Shown one piece after another: positions 1 through 5,091 of a stretch of 5,091 nucleotides of DNA. The stretch lies in NCBI GenBank assembly GCA_029212275.1, contig JARGOI010000207.1, positions 1-5,091 of the forward strand, read 5' to 3'. The notes under the pieces were generated by a model that was not told the origin of the DNA, searched no databases, and saw nothing but the letters and a program-made list of their open reading frames with translations. The translations under genes were made by a program, and so were the position numbers. Position 1 is the first letter of the stretch. The number at the start of each line of letters is the position of its first letter. This DNA comes from Thalassolituus sp. GTDB taxonomy: Bacteria > Pseudomonadota > Gammaproteobacteria > Pseudomonadales > Oceanobacteraceae.

Positions 1-3000
1 AGTTTTGGTTGCCGATTAGCCCGTTATCAACCATATGGTCTTGGCCATCTTTATTTAAAGCTGCGGCATCAAATAACACATGAGAACCTGCTCCGAATAT
101 AGGCGAAGTAAACCCCTCATCAGAAAAAGCCTGCCACTGACCGCCAACAAAGTTAAAATACACCTGATCGCCATCTGCTAACGTCGGGTTATGTCTATCT
201 CCATTTGGAATAATAAAATAACCAATTTGTTCTTGACTATACCCAGTGACTGTAATGGGTAAAGTAAATCCACCATCCTCAAAATGCACATCATCTTCTA
301 TAACAACACCTGTTGTAGGGTTGTTTGAAATAACGTCACCATTCGGATCAAGCGTTTTGACATAGTAACCATAACTATTGTGAAAACCAGCTGAGCTAAC
401 TTCATCATGGTTCTCTACCGTAAATTCGGACGCGCTATCACTTGATTGGCCTATAGTCACGGTTGGCAAGTCATCATCAAAGCTAATCGCTGTACTGATA
501 TCAACTGCTTCAGAGTCTGATGCATCGTCGTTATCACCATCCACTATTGTTGCAGAGGCTGTTAAGGCAATCGTACCGCTTGGTAAACCAATATTGCTAT
601 TGTCGTTCACGCCATCAACGTCTTCTGGCAAGTGATCAATCTCTTCATGTTGAGACAATGTCACACTGCCTGAACCATCAACACTAACACTGAAGATAAG
701 CAGATCATTCGAGTCATGACCCTCAATAACACCATCTTCTGTCAAGCTTAATGTAATAGCAAGACCCTCACTGGTTAAGCCACTCGCTGCATTGGTCACA
801 GATAATGCGTAGCTTAAGCTAGCCGCTGTGCCACTATCATCCGCACCCATACCTTGCGTTAATGTGAACAGACCTGAGAAGTCAGCACTGTCTGTATCTG
901 TGCCTGTTGGATCACCATCTGTCTCAGCGTCTTGTGTGGTTAATGTTGGTATCGCTGTTGGGACAGGTACCACATCGTCCGTCATCGCACGACCCACATC
1001 AACTGTTGGCAAGTCATCATCTATTGTTACACTTAGGCTACCACCCGCAGAGTCACCATCACTGTCGGTCACCACAAACGGTAAATCAAGAACAAAGTCA
1101 TTTTCAGTATTTGCTGTTGGATGATCAACTTTTGCTAATAACGTAAATGTGTAATCACCTGTGGCCAGATCTGTTATCACCAATTCAAATACAACATATT
1201 CATCTGCACCACCTTCGTCTGCAATACCTGTAAGTGTGTGCGTCTCGGCATTCCATTTGTAAGTTATTGCATATCCTTCAGAGGTTAAATCTTGTAAGCC
1301 ACTACCGCCTGTTGCTTGTACAATAGAACCGTCTAAAGAAGCAAAATCAACATCTCCAGCACCATCTAAACCGAAACTATAATTTAACTGGCCAGCAGCT
1401 GTAGATTCATTATCATCACCATCGTCATTTGGAATGACTAAATCCCCATCGCCACCGGCAATACCATTTGTCAAACCATCTTCGTCAACAGCAATAAAGC
1501 TTTCACCGGCTACTGGGTTGCTGTTAGGCGTTAAAATAGTGACCGTTGCATCGCCAGTTTGGCCTTCTTCGTCTGTTACTGAGTAATTAAATAACACTGC
1601 TTGAGGCGCATCGTCTTCAAATGCTTCATATTCTTCCTCTGTTACGTACCACCAAACTGTATCTGCACTGGTAAAGGTATCACCTACAAATAGTTCTGAT
1701 GCAATACCGCCTTCAGCAACCAATATTAGGGAACCGTATGTAGGGCTGCTATTAAGGGTAAATACTAAGTTCTCAAGGCTAGTTTCAACATCGCTACCAC
1801 CAAAGTCGGCAACAACAAAATCACTGTCGCCGATAATGCCGTCGACTGTTAGTTGCTTGTAGAAAGTAATGTCCGGTGCCCCACCATTATAGCTAGCAGC
1901 CATATTACTAAGATCACCCGCTGAGATATCGAGCAATGAACTTATTGATGTGGTATTTCCCGAACCACTTGAGTTCAGTTGAAGCAATGAACCACCTTCA
2001 GTTGGCGTTCCACCTTCATCATGACTAGGAACAAGACTTACTGTACCTAGTGTATTCCATTCGCTTAAATCAACATTAAACCCTTCAACTAATGACCCAT
2101 TAACTTGTAGGTTATCTACTAATAAATAGCTAGTAACACCTGAATCCCCTGTATTCATAGTACCAAAACCAATACTGACATCACCTGAACTTGTTGATTT
2201 ATATGTAAAGGTAGTCCACCCTGCGGTGTTATAACTACCTACATCAGAAATGTCTGCTAATTCAAAAGCCACTCCATCAATTACTGCAAACGAAAAATCA
2301 TTAAAAGGCTGATAATCATCCGCATCAAAGAACCAATCAAAGCTGATCTCATCACCAGCACTAACTGTAAGGGTATTTTGTACCGCAGATCCATTTGTCC
2401 CATTTTGCAGCCAATTCCCATTTTCACTGCCACCCAACCCCAGTTGCGACAATGCAGATTGTAATTCTGCAGGCAACTCGTCTCCACGGCTCCCCTCTGT
2501 TAACACATCATCCGCTTCAGGCGGTGAATCAATAACCGGCGGTAATTCTTCATCCGGCTGTAAAAATTCTTGGCTAATACCAACTGTATCAAACCCTGCT
2601 TCTACTGGTGCTTCTGGGTTTAAGTAATCTACACTAACAACACTGTGGCCATTATTACCTGGCGCACCACCTGCAGCGGCTGGCCCAGCGGCTGTTGCTG
2701 GTAGGTCTGCTGTTGGGTCAAAATTTGGGTTTGTTAGCGCTTCTTGCAGTGCGGCTACTTCTTCGCCTGCTGATTCACGGCTTTGCGCTGTTTGCTCGCC
2801 TTCTTGGTTTAATACATCGTCATTCAGCACAAGGCTTGAGTTACTACCCATGTCCATAACGGTGCCGTCGGTAAAGGCGATAACGATAACGCCATCACCT
2901 GTGATTATTTTTTCGTTTTCAGCCACTGTATCGCCTACGCTTAATATGCGTTCCGTTCCGTCTTCTGCGATTGCTCTTACGACGCCTGTTACTGATTGTA

Positions 3001-3019
3001 CTGTGCCTACATTAGCCAT
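1..3019 (-). CDS. Giant Lap-type type I secreted adhesin, N-terminal 1006 residues (3' end lies beyond the left edge)
   Basis: This is a large repeat-rich surface adhesin of the LapA/BpfA kind, exported by a type I secretion system and probably involved in attachment and biofilm. The ATG at 3019 has a GGAGA ribosome site 6 bases upstream, and the frame stays open for 1006 codons to the edge. Domains read from the translation: retention module about 1-105 (starts MANVGTVQSVTGVV); TAAG protease site 109-112; acidic Pro/Glu linker 135-185; jelly-roll-like module about 199-307 (SFDWFFDADDYQPFNDF, YLLVDN); a partial second jelly-roll about 308-372; cadherin-like segment about 405-495; T1SS-143-type repeat about 500-670 (VTDSDGDSAGG, then TIDDDLPTV); DUF5801-like module about 668-848 (NAASGLTSEG, EEIDHLPEDVDG); DUF4114-like module about 875 to the edge (GYFIIPNG, LNKDGQDH). 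The protein is rich in Asp, Gly, Ser and Thr, and I saw no cysteine. Calcium-binding RTX nonapeptides and the C-terminal secretion signal should lie off the left edge. The module names come from recall of family patterns, not a search. Confidence 0.93.
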   Translation of the reverse strand, partial: MANVGTVQSVTGVVRAIAEDGTERILSVGDTVAENEKIITGDGVIVIAFTDGTVMDMGSNSSLVLNDDVLNQEGEQTAQSRESAGEEVAALQEALTNPNFDPTADLPATAAGPAAAGGAPGNNGHSVVSVDYLNPEAPVEAGFDTVGISQEFLQPDEELPPVIDSPPEADDVLTEGSRGDELPAELQSALSQLGLGGSENGNWLQNGTNGSAVQNTLTVSAGDEISFDWFFDADDYQPFNDFSFAVIDGVAFELADISDVGSYNTAGWTTFTYKSTSSGDVSIGFGTMNTGDSGVTSYLLVDNLQVNGSLVEGFNVDLSEWNTLGTVSLVPSHDEGGTPTEGGSLLQLNSSGSGNTTSISSLLDISAGDLSNMAASYNGGAPDITFYKQLTVDGIIGDSDFVVADFGGSDVETSLENLVFTLNSSPTYGSLILVAEGGIASELFVGDTFTSADTVWWYVTEEEYEAFEDDAPQAVLFNYSVTDEEGQTGDATVTILTPNSNPVAGESFIAVDEDGLTNGIAGGDGDLVIPNDDGDDNESTAAGQLNYSFGLDGAGDVDFASLDGSIVQATGGSGLQDLTSEGYAITYKWNAETHTLTGIADEGGADEYVVFELVITDLATGDYTFTLLAKVDHPTANTENDFVLDLPFVVTDSDGDSAGGSLSVTIDDDLPTVDVGRAMTDDVVPVPTAIPTLTTQDAETDGDPTGTDTDSADFSGLFTLTQGMGADDSGTAASLSYALSVTNAASGLTSEGLAITLSLTEDGVIEGHDSNDLLIFSVSVDGSGSVTLSQHEEIDHLPEDVDGVNDNSNIGLPSGTIALTASATIVDGDNDDASDSEAVDISTAISFDDDLPTVTIGQSSDSASEFTVENHDEVSSAGFHNSYGYYVKTLDPNGDVISNNPTTGVVIEDDVHFEDGGFTLPITVTGYSQEQIGYFIIPNGDRHNPTLADGDQVYFNFVGGQWQAFSDEGFTSPIFGAGSHVLFDAAALNKDGQDHMVDNGLIGNQN
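2684..2695 (-). other. Predicted LapG-type cleavage site (TAAG) in the adhesin
   Basis: The adhesin encodes Thr109-Ala110-Ala111-Gly112, preceded by NPNFDPTADLPA. LapA-family retention modules carry a di-alanine TAAG motif at about this distance from the start (near residue 108), and the periplasmic protease LapG cuts between the two alanines to release the adhesin. The motif and position are seen directly. Cleavage is inferred, because no lapG or lapD lies in this window. Confidence 0.85.
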
Positions 3020-3025
3020 GGTGTT

Positions 3026-3030
3026 TCTCC
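3026..3030 (-). promoter_or_regulatory. Ribosome binding site of the adhesin gene
   Basis: GGAGA lies on the minus strand 6 bases before the ATG at 3019. It fixes the start of the adhesin, and the resulting N-terminus matches the beginning of LapA-type retention modules. Confidence 0.8.
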
Positions 3031-3089
3031 GATCCGTTGGTTTTTACATTCTTAATAATAGTGAGTATTGCTTACGTTTACTGGTTTAT

Positions 3090-3113
3090 CTATTGTACTA
3101 AAGTACTAAATTT
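3090..3113 (-). promoter_or_regulatory. Repeated 24-base upstream element, copy 1 (before the adhesin)
   Basis: Reading on the minus strand, the element contains TTAGTAC, one T, then TTAGTACAATAG. That gives two direct heptamers 8 bases apart and, overlapping them, a dyad GTACT-TT-AGTAC. It ends 71 bases before the adhesin ATG. The same element, with 22 of 24 bases identical, lies before the receiver-like gene at 3842-3865. TACAAT at 3092-3097 matches a sigma-70 -10 box in 5 of 6 bases, but I see no good -35 about 17 bases upstream. The element could therefore be an activator-dependent promoter or the binding site of a shared regulator. Confidence 0.6.
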
Positions 3114-3122
3114 ACTTATTTT

Positions 3123-3359
3123 TTATGACTCTGGTGGTATATCGACCAAACAATGAAGGTCGGTTAACGTTACACCAGTTAATGTTGATGAGTAGGTTGC
3201 CGGCTGATCTTCCACCGTGGTGACACTAATTTTTGTGCCTTCACTCAATGCTTCTAATGAAATAGACACATAATCACTCAGAATATCATTGCTTTCGTCA
3301 ACCAACAGATCCAGCAGGTCTAATGCCTCTGGTTCGTTACTAGTTACATCATTTGCCAT
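3123..3359 (-). CDS. Small acidic protein (78 aa) resembling a free-standing T1SS C-terminal target domain
   Basis: The ATG at 3359 has AGGA 7 bases upstream. That AGGA overlaps the TAG stop of the preceding receiver-like gene, leaving only 9 bases between the two genes, so they are almost certainly co-transcribed and probably translationally coupled. The body (ALDLLDLLVDES, then NDILSDYVSISLE, KISVTT, STLTGVTLTDL) follows the pattern of the C-terminal type I secretion target domain of the VCA0849 subclass: an L/D-rich 'LDLxDLL' stretch, a short 'LxxYxSxS' strand, a 'TxISV' strand and a closing 'LxGVxLTxL'. In large RTX adhesins this domain ends the polypeptide; here it forms nearly the whole protein. 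There are no RTX repeats, no Sec signal peptide and no membrane segment. The last residues (HCLVDIPPES) do not look like the usual tail after that motif, so secretion is not assured. The similarity is by eye; an unrelated small protein is the alternative. Confidence 0.8.
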   Translation of the reverse strand: MANDVTSNEPEALDLLDLLVDESNDILSDYVSISLEALSEGTKISVTTVEDQPATYSSTLTGVTLTDLHCLVDIPPES

Positions 3360-3368
3360 AATCTTGTC

Positions 3369-3776
3369 CTATTTATGCGCCCGCAATGTCTCAAGCAATG
3401 TGGCGGTCATTCGACGCGTTATCCATGCCTCACCAGCATTCATGGCCGCCAATAGTTTATTGCTATATTGCTTTAATCCGCTTAATGATTGATAGCCTTG
3501 CGCACCAGCCAGTAAGCATGCTAATACCGTCTCTTCATCAAGCTTGTCAGCGATAACAACAACCTTGCTTTTTGCGTTAGTGTTAACGATTAACTTTACA
3601 TATTCTTCAGTTTGCTCTTTTCGTACATTGTAATGCAGCAATACAACGACTGATGCCGCGTTATCAATGACATTCAATGCCTTAACCTCATCATCAATCG
3701 TTTGAATACAAGCATTATCACCTAACAACAATGAGGTGATTTGATCTGTTGTGTCGATTACCAGTGCATCTATCAT
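3369..3776 (-). CDS. Degenerate response-regulator receiver-like protein without DNA-binding domain (135 aa)
   Basis: The protein has the layout of a NarL/LuxR-type receiver domain: a hydrophobic first strand MIDALVID, a middle strand VVVLLHY, a strand KVVVIADK, then LLAGAQGYQSL (residues 88-98), and the linker-like AGEAWITRRMTATLLETL (114-131) that in full regulators leads into the helix-turn-helix. It stops at residue 135, exactly where that domain would begin. The phosphorylation residues look lost: the acidic pair is a single Asp8, the acceptor-Asp region reads LLHYN, the Thr/Ser position in VVVIAD is Ile or Ala, and the 'GYxxK' lysine is absent (GYQSL). It is therefore probably a non-phosphorylated protein-interaction module. 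I chose the ATG at 3776 because MIDALVID aligns with a receiver N-terminus; an in-frame TTG at 3788 would add four residues. Neither start has a clear ribosome site. It is the first gene of a unit with the secretion-signal-like gene downstream. Confidence 0.8.
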   Translation of the reverse strand: MIDALVIDTTDQITSLLLGDNACIQTIDDEVKALNVIDNAASVVVLLHYNVRKEQTEEYVKLIVNTNAKSKVVVIADKLDEETVLACLLAGAQGYQSLSGLKQYSNKLLAAMNAGEAWITRRMTATLLETLRAHK

Positions 3777-3841
3777 TGTTGAGGCCAAACGTTCATTGCT
3801 GCTAAGTTAACCGGAATTTTAGGTCAGCCGCTTGAGACTGG

Positions 3842-3865
3842 CTATTGTACTAAGGTACTAATTTT
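3842..3865 (-). promoter_or_regulatory. Repeated 24-base upstream element, copy 2 (before the receiver-like gene)
   Basis: On the minus strand it reads TTAGTAC, one C, then TTAGTACAATAG, differing from the copy at 3090-3113 at two positions. It ends 66 bases before the ATG at 3776, nearly the same distance as copy 1 from the adhesin start. TACAAT at 3844-3849 is again a possible -10. The placement between the end of the 'tryptophan synthase-like' gene and the receiver-like gene suggests a separate promoter for the two-gene unit. Confidence 0.6.
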
Positions 3866-3897
3866 GAGTTTTTATACCTTAAGACCACAAGAAGTGA

Positions 3898-4236
3898 TTA
3901 CAAGATATTATCGTCATCCCCAATGAGATTACTTAAGGCATTAACATCATGGCGTAATTTTTTACGTTTATTAAGCTTATCTTGCACCGCCTCTGGCAAT
4001 TCAGTAAAAACGAATACCTGCTTTTCCATTAACATATCTACCAAATCCTCAACCACACGTACCATTTCACTATCAGAGCGGCTCAAAGATTCCTTAAGCT
4101 TATTGGCTTGAGATGGTTTTCTTAGAAACTCAATAACATCCGCATGGCCGACATCAAGCCACTCTCCATTAGCCTTATCGCAGACATCTAATAATTCCGT
4201 CACTTCGCCGTGCTCGTTGCGATTAACATAAGGCAT
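3898..4236 (-). CDS. Conserved small protein of the 'tryptophan synthase subunit beta-like' family (112 aa)
   Basis: I recognise the family by its core: SDSEMVRVVEDLVDML at residues 54-69, VFVFTELPEAVQDKL at 74-88, then a basic KRKKLR segment (90-95) and an acidic end (GDDDNIL). The opening MPYVNRNEHGEV is also typical. Databases often call these proteins 'tryptophan synthase subunit beta-like', but at about 110 residues, without a PLP lysine or glycine-rich loop, it cannot be a TrpB enzyme. The real function is unknown. It looks cytoplasmic, with no signal peptide or membrane helix. The start at 4236 is set by GGAG 8 bases upstream. The frame stays open to 4410, but that extension would overlap the divergent transporter gene. 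The gene lies divergently, 122 bases from the transporter; whether it takes part in adhesion is not shown by the sequence. Confidence 0.88.
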   Translation of the reverse strand: MPYVNRNEHGEVTELLDVCDKANGEWLDVGHADVIEFLRKPSQANKLKESLSRSDSEMVRVVEDLVDMLMEKQVFVFTELPEAVQDKLNKRKKLRHDVNALSNLIGDDDNIL

Positions 4237-4244
4237 ATTGGTAG

Positions 4245-4248
4245 CTCC
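4245..4248 (-). promoter_or_regulatory. Ribosome binding site deciding the start at 4236
   Basis: GGAG on the minus strand, 8 bases before the ATG at 4236, selects this internal ATG over the upstream one at 4410 in the same frame. Confidence 0.75.
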
Positions 4249-4273
4249 GATTGCATTTTCTGAAATTTGTTCT

Positions 4274-4302
4274 AGTATCACTAAATCAAAAACAATAATC
4301 AA
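4274..4302 (-). promoter_or_regulatory. Candidate sigma-70 promoter for the small conserved gene
   Basis: On the minus strand TTGATT (4297-4302, 4 of 6 to consensus) is followed after 17 bases by GATACT (4274-4279, 4 of 6). This would give a 5' leader of about 30 bases containing the GGAG site. The match is modest and the region is AT-rich, so chance is possible. Confidence 0.35.
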
Positions 4303-4309
4303 ACTTAGT

Positions 4310-4332
4310 GCACAAAATACGGATTTTTGTGC
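4310..4332. promoter_or_regulatory. Perfect inverted repeat in the divergent intergenic region, candidate operator
   Basis: GCACAAAA at 4310-4317 and TTTTGTGC at 4325-4332 are exact reverse complements separated by 7 bases (TACGGAT), making a 23-base dyad. It begins 26 bases before the transporter ATG and lies just beyond the candidate -35 of the opposing gene. A dimeric regulator bound here could influence both directions. It is not followed by a T run and does not end a gene, so it does not look like a terminator. Confidence 0.5.
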
Positions 4333-4358
4333 CTTATTTCGTATCAAGTGGATAAAAG

Positions 4359-5091
4359 ATGACCGAAGCAACTTTAAAAAAACCGTTGGATAATATGGCA
4401 GGCATAACAAACCAGGATGACCCGCTGCTGTTAGCTTTATTGTCAGTCTGCAAACTACTCAACACGCCTCATTCTGCTGACTCGCTAACCGCCGGTTTAC
4501 CGTTAGTAGACAATAAACTTAATGCGTCACTTTTCATACGAGCAGCTCAACGAGCTGGATTATCAACAGGGCTTATCCGCCGCCCACTGGCTGAAATATC
4601 CAATTTAGTTTTACCTGCTATCTTGCTACTAGATGACGATAAAACCTGCGTTTTAATTTCCAAAAATGATGATAACTGCACCATTATTTTACCGGAAACA
4701 GACAGCGGTGAAAAAACAGTCCGTCTTAGCGTATTAGACGAAATTTACACTGGTTCTGCTTTTTTTATTCAAGCAGAGCACACCTTTGATAGCAGAACAG
4801 CCAACTCTGTTATCCCTAAAGCAAAGCATTGGTTTTGGGATGTTATTTTTAAATCTTGGCCAATATATAGCGAGGCGCTAGCCGCTTCGTTACTGATTAA
4901 CTTATTCGCTCTGGCGTCTCCACTGTTCATTATGAATGTATACGACCGTGTCGTACCCAATCATGCACTTGAAACACTATGGGTACTGGCGATAGGCGTC
5001 GCTATTGTATTTATTTTCGACTTTATTATGAAAGCACTTCGAGGCTATTTCATTGACGTTGCAGGCAAACGATCAGACATTATTCTTTCAG
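4359..5091 (+). CDS. Type I secretion ABC transporter (permease/ATPase), LapB/LssB family, N-terminal 244 residues (runs past the right edge)
   Basis: This is the inner-membrane ABC exporter that, with a membrane-fusion protein and a TolC-like pore, moves type I substrates directly out of the cell; the adjacent adhesin is the obvious substrate. Residues about 20-140 form a C39 peptidase-like domain (DDPLLLALLSVCKLL, then TAGLPL, FIRAAQRAGL, LPAILLLDD, TCVLI). The position where an active C39 peptidase has its Cys, just after the opening Asp, is Pro22, so the domain should be non-proteolytic and serve substrate recognition. The membrane part begins near 170: helix 1 ALAASLLINLFALASPLFI, the family signature MNVYDRVVPN at 192-201, helix 2 LWVLAIGVAIVFIFDFI, then LRGYFIDVAGKRSD. 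The ATPase half lies beyond the window; a full protein would be about 700 residues. The ATG at 4359 has only a weak AAGTGG ribosome site 8 bases upstream; Met13 (4395) is the alternative start. Confidence 0.93.
   Translation, partial: MTEATLKKPLDNMAGITNQDDPLLLALLSVCKLLNTPHSADSLTAGLPLVDNKLNASLFIRAAQRAGLSTGLIRRPLAEISNLVLPAILLLDDDKTCVLISKNDDNCTIILPETDSGEKTVRLSVLDEIYTGSAFFIQAEHTFDSRTANSVIPKAKHWFWDVIFKSWPIYSEALAASLLINLFALASPLFIMNVYDRVVPNHALETLWVLAIGVAIVFIFDFIMKALRGYFIDVAGKRSDIILS

Noticed and set aside
462..1021. 17-base direct repeat (462-478 and 1005-1021) inside the adhesin
   Set aside because: It encodes the same DDDLPT boundary motif at the ends of successive extracellular modules. This is normal for tandem adhesin repeats, not a mobile element or attachment site.
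828..1146. Two overlapping plus-strand open frames (98 and 79 residues)
   Set aside because: They are antisense to the continuous adhesin frame. The low-complexity Ser/Val/Thr and His/Leu composition is that of reverse-strand shadows of Asp/Gly/Thr-rich repeats.
2281..2487. Minus-strand 68-residue open frame
   Set aside because: It lies in another frame inside the adhesin, with no ribosome site and no recognisable family.
2850..3492. Plus-strand open frames at 2850-3101 and 3289-3492
   Set aside because: They are antisense to the adhesin start and to the two small genes, which have better ribosome sites and recognisable protein patterns.
3805..3897. Possible terminator after the small conserved gene
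   Set aside because: Only weak, short complementarities (such as AGCC/GGCT around 3822-3843) are visible and no GC-rich stem followed by a T run, so a terminator cannot be supported.
3923..4111. Plus-strand 62-residue open frame
   Set aside because: It is antisense to the well-supported 112-residue conserved gene.
4237..4410. N-terminal extension of the small conserved gene to an ATG at 4410
   Set aside because: It would overlap the start of the divergent transporter gene and cover the intergenic dyad. The internal ATG at 4236 has a good GGAG site and begins with the family's usual MPYV-type N-terminus.
4769..4960. Minus-strand 63-residue open frame
   Set aside because: It is antisense to the transporter's first membrane helices and the MNVYDRVVPN signature.

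Overview
The window comes from an AT-leaning gammaproteobacterium, most likely marine. This is inferred from protein families and base composition; I cannot name a genus. It holds the front end of a biofilm-adhesin locus of the Lap type (LapA/LapB of Pseudomonas, BpfA of Shewanella).

Layout. Minus strand, right to left: (1) 4236-3898, a small protein of the family usually mislabelled 'tryptophan synthase subunit beta-like'; (2) 3776-3369, a degenerate response-regulator receiver domain with no DNA-binding domain; (3) 3359-3123, a 78-residue protein that looks like a free-standing type I secretion C-terminal target domain; (4) 3019 to the left edge, the N-terminal 1006 residues of a giant type I secreted adhesin, with a retention module, a TAAG cleavage site and extracellular modules. 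Plus strand, from 4359 to the right edge: the N-terminal 244 residues of a LapB/LssB-type secretion ABC transporter, divergent from the other genes.

Regulation. Units 2 and 4 are each preceded, about 65-70 bases before the start codon and in the same orientation, by a nearly identical 24-base element (22/24 identities). It is built on two TTAGTAC heptamers 8 bases apart and ends in a -10-like TACAAT. This suggests the accessory pair and the adhesin are controlled together. The 122-base divergent gap between gene 1 and the transporter carries a perfect 8-base inverted repeat, a candidate operator.

How the genes may work together. The transporter would export the adhesin. The retention module would lodge in the outer-membrane pore and hold the adhesin on the cell until a LapG-type protease cuts at TAAG. 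LapG, LapD, LapC and LapE homologues are not in this window. The pseudo-receiver and the secretion-signal-like small protein form a compact two-gene unit just before the adhesin; their roles are unknown and are the most novel part of the region. Intergenic gaps are all near 100-120 bases, and no RNA genes, mobile elements or CRISPR arrays were seen.
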